Position numbers and translations under genes: made by a program. Positions 14,347-18,296 of a DNA stretch of 18,296 nucleotides are shown piece after piece. Source of the stretch: Saprospiraceae bacterium (GTDB lineage: Bacteria > Bacteroidota > Bacteroidia > Chitinophagales > Saprospiraceae); the NCBI GenBank assembly GCA_020436955.1, contig JAGQWW010000014.1:1-18296 (forward strand), in the 5' to 3' direction. The notes beneath the pieces are model-generated. The model was not told the DNA's origin. It worked only from the letters and a program-made list of their open reading frames with translations, and searched no databases. Numbering within the stretch: position 1 is the stretch's first letter; every line of letters starts with the position of its first letter.

Positions 14347-15702
14347 ATGAGATATATTGCCGTTGCCCTGATTTGGTTGGGAAGTGTAGCTGTTCTGTTT
14401 GGTCAGAGGGAAGTTGTAGACAAGGTTATCGCCCAGGTAGGAGGTGAATTAGTATTGCTATCCGAACTGGAAGAACAATATGCACTGATGGAATCCCAAA
14501 GAGGAGTAATGCCTGAAAATGCACGTTGTTTTATTTTGGATCAAATCCTGATTCAGAAACTCCTGATAAACCAGGCTAAGCTCGATAGTATCGAGGTAAG
14601 TGATGATGAAGTAGAGGCACAATTGGATGCTCGTATCGAGCGAATCCTTACCTTGATGGGTAACGACGTCAAGCAATTTGAAGACTATTATGGCCAAACC
14701 GTTGGTCAGGTGAAGGATCAGTTCAGAGAAGACCTGAAGTCTCAAATTTTGTCTGACAGGATGAGAGCGCAGGTGTTTACTGATGTAACGGTTACACCTT
14801 CTGAAGTAAGATCTTTCTTTGCCTTAATCCCGCAGGATAGTCTCCCATTTTTTGATTCAGAAGTTGAAGTAGGTGAAATTGTTCTGGTCCCTCAAGTCAA
14901 CAAAGTCGAAAAAAATAAGGCCCGTCAAAAGTTGGAATCTCTACGCAGACGAATTGTAGAAGATAAGGAAGATTTTGCTGAACTAGCCGGCAAATATTCA
15001 GATGATTTTGGGTCTGCAAGAGTTGGTGGGGATTTGGGATGGACCAAAAGAGGAAAATTTGTGCCTGAATTTGAAGCAGCGGCCTATAATCTTGAGCCGG
15101 GAGAAGTTTCAGACCTTATTGAATCAGAATTCGGATTCCACATCATAGAACTACTGGATAGAAGAGGAAACTCTATTCATACACGCCATATTCTGGTGAA
15201 ACCTGAGATTACAGATGCAGATTTAACGAAGACTTACCAACGTTTGGATTCTATTCGCAACTTGATCATCAGTGATTCTATCACCTTTTCTTATGCCGTT
15301 AAAAAATTCGGAAATAAGGATGTACAAAGCTTCAACAATGACGGTAGAATGGTAAATCCTAATACCGGTAATACTTTCTTTGAAGTAGGAGATCTGGATC
15401 CTGATATCTTTTTCACTATAGATACTATGGACATTGGAGACATCTCTGCACCGTTTATGTATTCTCAACAAGGAGGTACCAAAGCGTTCCGCATTATCAG
15501 TCTGCAATCCAGAACTTTGCCTCACCAGGCTAGCTTGAAAGCAGATTATTCCAAAATTCAAATGGCGGCTATTGAGTCTAAAAAAAGCCAGTTTATTGAT
15601 GAATGGATTGCTGACAAAGTGTACTCCACCTATGTTCGTCTGGATAATCGTTACGACAATTGTCCAAATCTTTCCAAATGGCGGGAAGGCAATAAGCCTT
15701 AA
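14347..15702 (+). CDS. surA: SurA-type periplasmic chaperone / peptidyl-prolyl isomerase
   Basis: The 451-residue precursor carries a signal peptide (MRYIAVALIWLGSVAVLFGQ) followed by REVVDKVIAQVGGELVLLSE, the typical SurA N-terminus. The SurA_N helical domain covers about 22-155. The first parvulin domain (about 172-270) is well preserved, with VEVGEIVLVP, KYSDDFGSARVGGDLGW (216-232) and GFHIIELLDRR. The second begins at HTRHILVKPE (278-287) but diverges after FGNKDVQSFNNDGRMV (321-336). SurA escorts unfolded outer-membrane barrels across the periplasm to the BAM complex. I chose ATG 14347 because an in-frame upstream ATG (14290) would overlap the lipoprotein gene and bury the signal peptide. 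A promoter-like TTCCTTTGCATC (14315-14326) precedes it. Confidence 0.92.
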   Translation: MRYIAVALIWLGSVAVLFGQREVVDKVIAQVGGELVLLSELEEQYALMESQRGVMPENARCFILDQILIQKLLINQAKLDSIEVSDDEVEAQLDARIERILTLMGNDVKQFEDYYGQTVGQVKDQFREDLKSQILSDRMRAQVFTDVTVTPSEVRSFFALIPQDSLPFFDSEVEVGEIVLVPQVNKVEKNKARQKLESLRRRIVEDKEDFAELAGKYSDDFGSARVGGDLGWTKRGKFVPEFEAAAYNLEPGEVSDLIESEFGFHIIELLDRRGNSIHTRHILVKPEITDADLTKTYQRLDSIRNLIISDSITFSYAVKKFGNKDVQSFNNDGRMVNPNTGNTFFEVGDLDPDIFFTIDTMDIGDISAPFMYSQQGGTKAFRIISLQSRTLPHQASLKADYSKIQMAAIESKKSQFIDEWIADKVYSTYVRLDNRYDNCPNLSKWREGNKP

Positions 15703-15722
15703 CGCGGCTTGAAACCTGCACT

Positions 15723-16736
15723 ATGCAGTTACAAGAAAACGTTTCGCTACAACCTTTCAACACCTTTGGTCTTGCGACCAAAGCCAGATTTTTTGTGGAG
15801 GTCGAAGATGAAGTGACCTTTTTAAAAAGCCTGGATGCAGCTAAACCACCTATCTTATTGCTTGGTGGTGGTAGCAATATGCTGTTGAAGAATGATTGGC
15901 CGGGGCTCGTTATCAAGAATGCTATTCGAGGAATTGAAGTAGTGGAAGAAACAGATGATACTGTTCTTATTAAAATTGGGGGCGGAGAAAACTGGCATCA
16001 ACTCGTATTATGGTCCCTGGAGCAAAATTTTGGCGGTCTTGAAAACCTTTCTCTTATACCCGGAACGGTGGGAGCTGCGCCTATTCAAAACATTGGTGCT
16101 TATGGGGTAGAATTGAAAGATGTTTTCGAAAAATTGGAAGCAGTTAATCTGGAGGACAGGAGCATTCAAACATTTGATAAAGAAACCTGTCGATTTGGAT
16201 ACCGGGACAGCATTTTCAAGCAGGAACTTAAAGGCAAGGTATTCATCAGCAGGGTTTGGCTCAGGCTGAGTAAACAAAACCATTCCTTACATATGGATTA
16301 TGGTGCTATCCGCGATGTATTGGCCGCAGACCAAATTGAAAATCCAACCATTCAGGATATCAGCAGGGCTGTTATTCAGATACGATCTTCCAAACTTCCT
16401 GACCCGGCCAAACTAGGCAACTCAGGGAGCTTTTTTAAAAATCCTGAGATTTCAAAAGCAGCTTTTGAAGTTTTTATCGAAAGCTTTCCTGACGCTCCTT
16501 TTTATAAAATGGGTGAGGACCTTTTTAAAATTCCAGCCGGGTGGCTCATAGAAAAAGCAGGCTGGAAAGGAAAAAAAATAGGTAACACAGGCAGTCATAA
16601 GGACCAGGCACTGGTATTGGTAAACTATGGCGGTGCTACCGGGGAAGAGATTTGGCAGCTTGCCCTTGCTATTCAAGATTCTGTTGAAAAACAATTTGGA
16701 ATCACTATTTCGCCAGAAGTGAATGTGATTGGGTAG
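15723..16736 (+). CDS. murB: UDP-N-acetylenolpyruvoylglucosamine reductase
   Basis: MurB is the FAD-dependent, NADPH-using enzyme that reduces the enolpyruvyl group to make UDP-N-acetylmuramate, a committed early step of peptidoglycan synthesis in the cytoplasm. The 337-residue length and layout match the type I (E. coli-like, about 342 residues) class. The FAD-binding ILLLGGGSNMLLKND (44-58) and LENLSLIPGTVGAAPIQNIG (106-125) are clear. Catalytic residues are Arg161 (GYRDSIF), Ser236 in LGNSGSFFKNP (231-241) and Glu332 in the C-terminal PEVNVIG. It starts 20 bp after surA and has no cytoplasmic-division neighbours, so it is probably transcribed with the chaperone genes. Its stop lies 5 bp from that of the convergent gene. 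Confidence 0.97.
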   Translation: MQLQENVSLQPFNTFGLATKARFFVEVEDEVTFLKSLDAAKPPILLLGGGSNMLLKNDWPGLVIKNAIRGIEVVEETDDTVLIKIGGGENWHQLVLWSLEQNFGGLENLSLIPGTVGAAPIQNIGAYGVELKDVFEKLEAVNLEDRSIQTFDKETCRFGYRDSIFKQELKGKVFISRVWLRLSKQNHSLHMDYGAIRDVLAADQIENPTIQDISRAVIQIRSSKLPDPAKLGNSGSFFKNPEISKAAFEVFIESFPDAPFYKMGEDLFKIPAGWLIEKAGWKGKKIGNTGSHKDQALVLVNYGGATGEEIWQLALAIQDSVEKQFGITISPEVNVIG

Positions 16737-16741
16737 AAGAC

Positions 16742-18145
16742 TTATTCGTTTATCATTCTTGTCAACCATTTCTTTTCAGCTACCGGCGACAAATCATCAA
16801 GCAAATCAGCTATTTCCGTTCTGGCTTTTTCATCGTAGGCTGCGACGTCCATCCATCTGCGCAACACCTGTATGAAATTGACAAAAAGCTCCTGGTGATA
16901 CCCAATTACCTTTTTACGCCTGATAAATTGCTGCATAGCATCCAAATGAGAATACAACACTTCCCAATCGTCTGCTTCGTAAAAGATTTTTGCCATAATG
17001 GCCTTTGCCTGTAAGTTTTGCAAAAGGTCCTCGTAATCTGCTTTTTGTAAAAGTTGCAAAGCATTTTCAGGGTTGCCTCGCTGGTATTCCAAACGCGCCA
17101 TACTGTAGGAGGCCGTACTTTCCCGGTATTTGGGAGAAAGGTATTCCTGATATTTTTGAATAAAAAAGTCGGCCCAGTCGTATTCTTCACACACCAGGCA
17201 TTTGGTGACGATATTAAAAAAGGTAAACCTTGAGAGTCGACCATCTACATACAAGGCTCCTCTTTCCAGGGCTTCTTTATAAATGTCCAATCCTTCCTTG
17301 GCATATTCCTCCTGTCCGGCATTCATTTTTTTAATACAATAATTAGTTGCCAGCAGATAAAGGTCCCTTTGCTCCAACAAGGGAAATAACTCTCCATGTA
17401 AAATCAGGAGCGACTTAAACTTGCGAAAACTCTCTTCCGAGTTTTCTTCGGTTAGCGCTCTGTAGCAATAATAATAAACGGCCACAGCCGGCGTATCGAG
17501 ATAGGCACCGGTTTCCAATAGCTCCAATGTCTTGTCCAATAGGCCAAAATCATACTGCTGAGGATAAACCGCCTGGTGGGAAATAGAAAAGCAGGTTTGT
17601 CTGAGTTTTTGAGTGATGTAGGATAGATCGAGGTTATCGGAAATCTCCTGAAGATTGAGGCTGGTCATACGACGCTGGGCAGAGAGCCATTGATACTTTT
17701 CAGCCTCCAGCTGGTAGGTATTATTAAAATGGTCTGCATTACGATAAGGATTGTCATCAACCGAACGTTCAGCCTTTTTCAGGGACTGCCAATAATGCTT
17801 TTCAAGATTCATGCGTCGATAGGCTTTTCCCAGTTCCAAATCGGGCCTGAAAGAATCTTCCTGAAAATCGCGAACACTTATGTACCTTTCGATGGTTTGC
17901 AAAAGCAGACTCATGGCATTGCGCATGAGATGATCGTCATATTGTTTATCAGGAAAAAGCTTTGCAAATGCATGTGCTTTTGAAGGAGGCGTATGGGTGT
18001 TTTTCGCTTCTTCCCGAAGCAATTCAAACAAGTTGGCGACATAGTCCCGTTGGTTGAAATAAGGCGAGAGCACCACTTTTTCCAACTCGCGCAAGTCTTT
18101 TAAGCTTAATTTTTCAAAAACTTGCCATAATCTACTCTCTTGCAT
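16742..18145 (-). CDS. Conserved-looking helical-repeat (TPR-like) protein, function unknown
   Basis: I do not recognise a named family. The 467-residue protein has no signal peptide or transmembrane segment. It starts MQESRLWQVFEKLSLKDLRELEKVVLSP-style, with a compact N-terminal helical domain (about 1-100) containing SPYFNQRD and FPDKQYDDHLMRNAMSLLLQ. The rest is alpha-helical with short aromatic repeats. Examples are YYYCYRALTEENSEESFRKF, YCIKKMNAGQEEYAKEGLDIY and SMARLEYQRGNPENALQLLQ, the last of which closely fits a TPR helix pair. I chose the ATG at 18145 rather than an upstream in-frame TTG (18202) because the extension crosses AT-rich non-coding-like sequence and the promoter-like box. 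TPR-type scaffolds usually mediate protein contacts; a role here is not inferable. It converges on murB with no intrinsic terminator visible. Confidence 0.72.
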   Translation of the reverse strand: MQESRLWQVFEKLSLKDLRELEKVVLSPYFNQRDYVANLFELLREEAKNTHTPPSKAHAFAKLFPDKQYDDHLMRNAMSLLLQTIERYISVRDFQEDSFRPDLELGKAYRRMNLEKHYWQSLKKAERSVDDNPYRNADHFNNTYQLEAEKYQWLSAQRRMTSLNLQEISDNLDLSYITQKLRQTCFSISHQAVYPQQYDFGLLDKTLELLETGAYLDTPAVAVYYYCYRALTEENSEESFRKFKSLLILHGELFPLLEQRDLYLLATNYCIKKMNAGQEEYAKEGLDIYKEALERGALYVDGRLSRFTFFNIVTKCLVCEEYDWADFFIQKYQEYLSPKYRESTASYSMARLEYQRGNPENALQLLQKADYEDLLQNLQAKAIMAKIFYEADDWEVLYSHLDAMQQFIRRKKVIGYHQELFVNFIQVLRRWMDVAAYDEKARTEIADLLDDLSPVAEKKWLTRMINE

Positions 18146-18296
18146 TTTAAATCTTTTGATGCAAATTATATTTTTTAAAACTCCCAAACAACTGAAAATC
18201 AATTAAAAACCAAAATTCTAAAATTTAAAATCTAAAATATATTGATGCAAATGGACAATTTTGTAATTGTTGAAGCCCTGTGCAATTGCGACATTT
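18146..18296. promoter_or_regulatory. AT-rich upstream region with repeated TTGATGCAAAT and putative minus-strand promoter
   Basis: An 11-bp direct repeat TTGATGCAAAT occurs at 18156-18166 and 18242-18252. On the minus strand both read ATTTGCATCAA. The first follows TATA and has TTTG about 19 bp further upstream, giving a reasonable Bacteroidota-type promoter about 13 bp before the ATG at 18145. No gene is seen to the window end. Confidence 0.35.

Noticed and set aside
1..18296. tRNA, rRNA, insertion sequence or phage genes
   Set aside because: I found no transposase, integrase or terminal inverted repeats, and no cloverleaf or rRNA-like sequence on either strand.

Overview
The window looks like chromosomal DNA of a member of the Bacteroidota. 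The evidence is moderate GC content, almost no Shine-Dalgarno sequences before starts, recurrent TAnnTTTG-like -7 boxes, a Rho factor with a long disordered N-terminal insertion, a PorD (DUF4835) type IX secretion protein, and the three-gene SurA-type chaperone cluster typical of that phylum. A Saprospiria or Chitinophagia relative is my best guess. That is inference from protein flavour, not a database result.

Layout. Bases 1-492 are the 3' end of an outer-membrane beta-barrel gene, closed by an intrinsic terminator. Rho (minus strand, 810-2495) converges on it, and a 140-bp tract of 7-bp repeats fills the space between the two terminators. Rho diverges from serS across a 429-bp region that holds a probable long rho leader. 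A YugP-like membrane zinc peptidase gene (4299-4973) follows serS and ends in a strong terminator. A PIN/NYN-like nuclease candidate with a C-terminal winged-helix-like region precedes frr by 23 bp, and that unit also ends in a terminator.

Next comes a lone 743-residue DUF5682 protein (6650-8881), then a 554-bp intergenic region with two more heptamer-repeat tracts, a terminator and a possible small RNA. porD (9436-10338) and a stand-alone RlmK-type 23S rRNA methyltransferase (10376-11323) follow. An apparent operon at 11440-16736 carries a two-domain PpiC isomerase, a lipoprotein with a SurA-like N-terminus, SurA and murB. A minus-strand helical-repeat protein of unknown function (16742-18145) converges on murB with only 5 bp between the stop codons.

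Most genes serve core translation, transcription termination or envelope biogenesis. SurA-type chaperones, PorD and the beta-barrel protein all act on the outer membrane, and MurB makes a peptidoglycan precursor. I see no integrase, transposase, CRISPR array, tRNA or rRNA. The least ordinary elements are the 7-bp-periodic tracts, each starting within about 5 bp of a gene end or terminator, and the DUF5682 gene, which lacks the MoxR/VWA partners I would expect.
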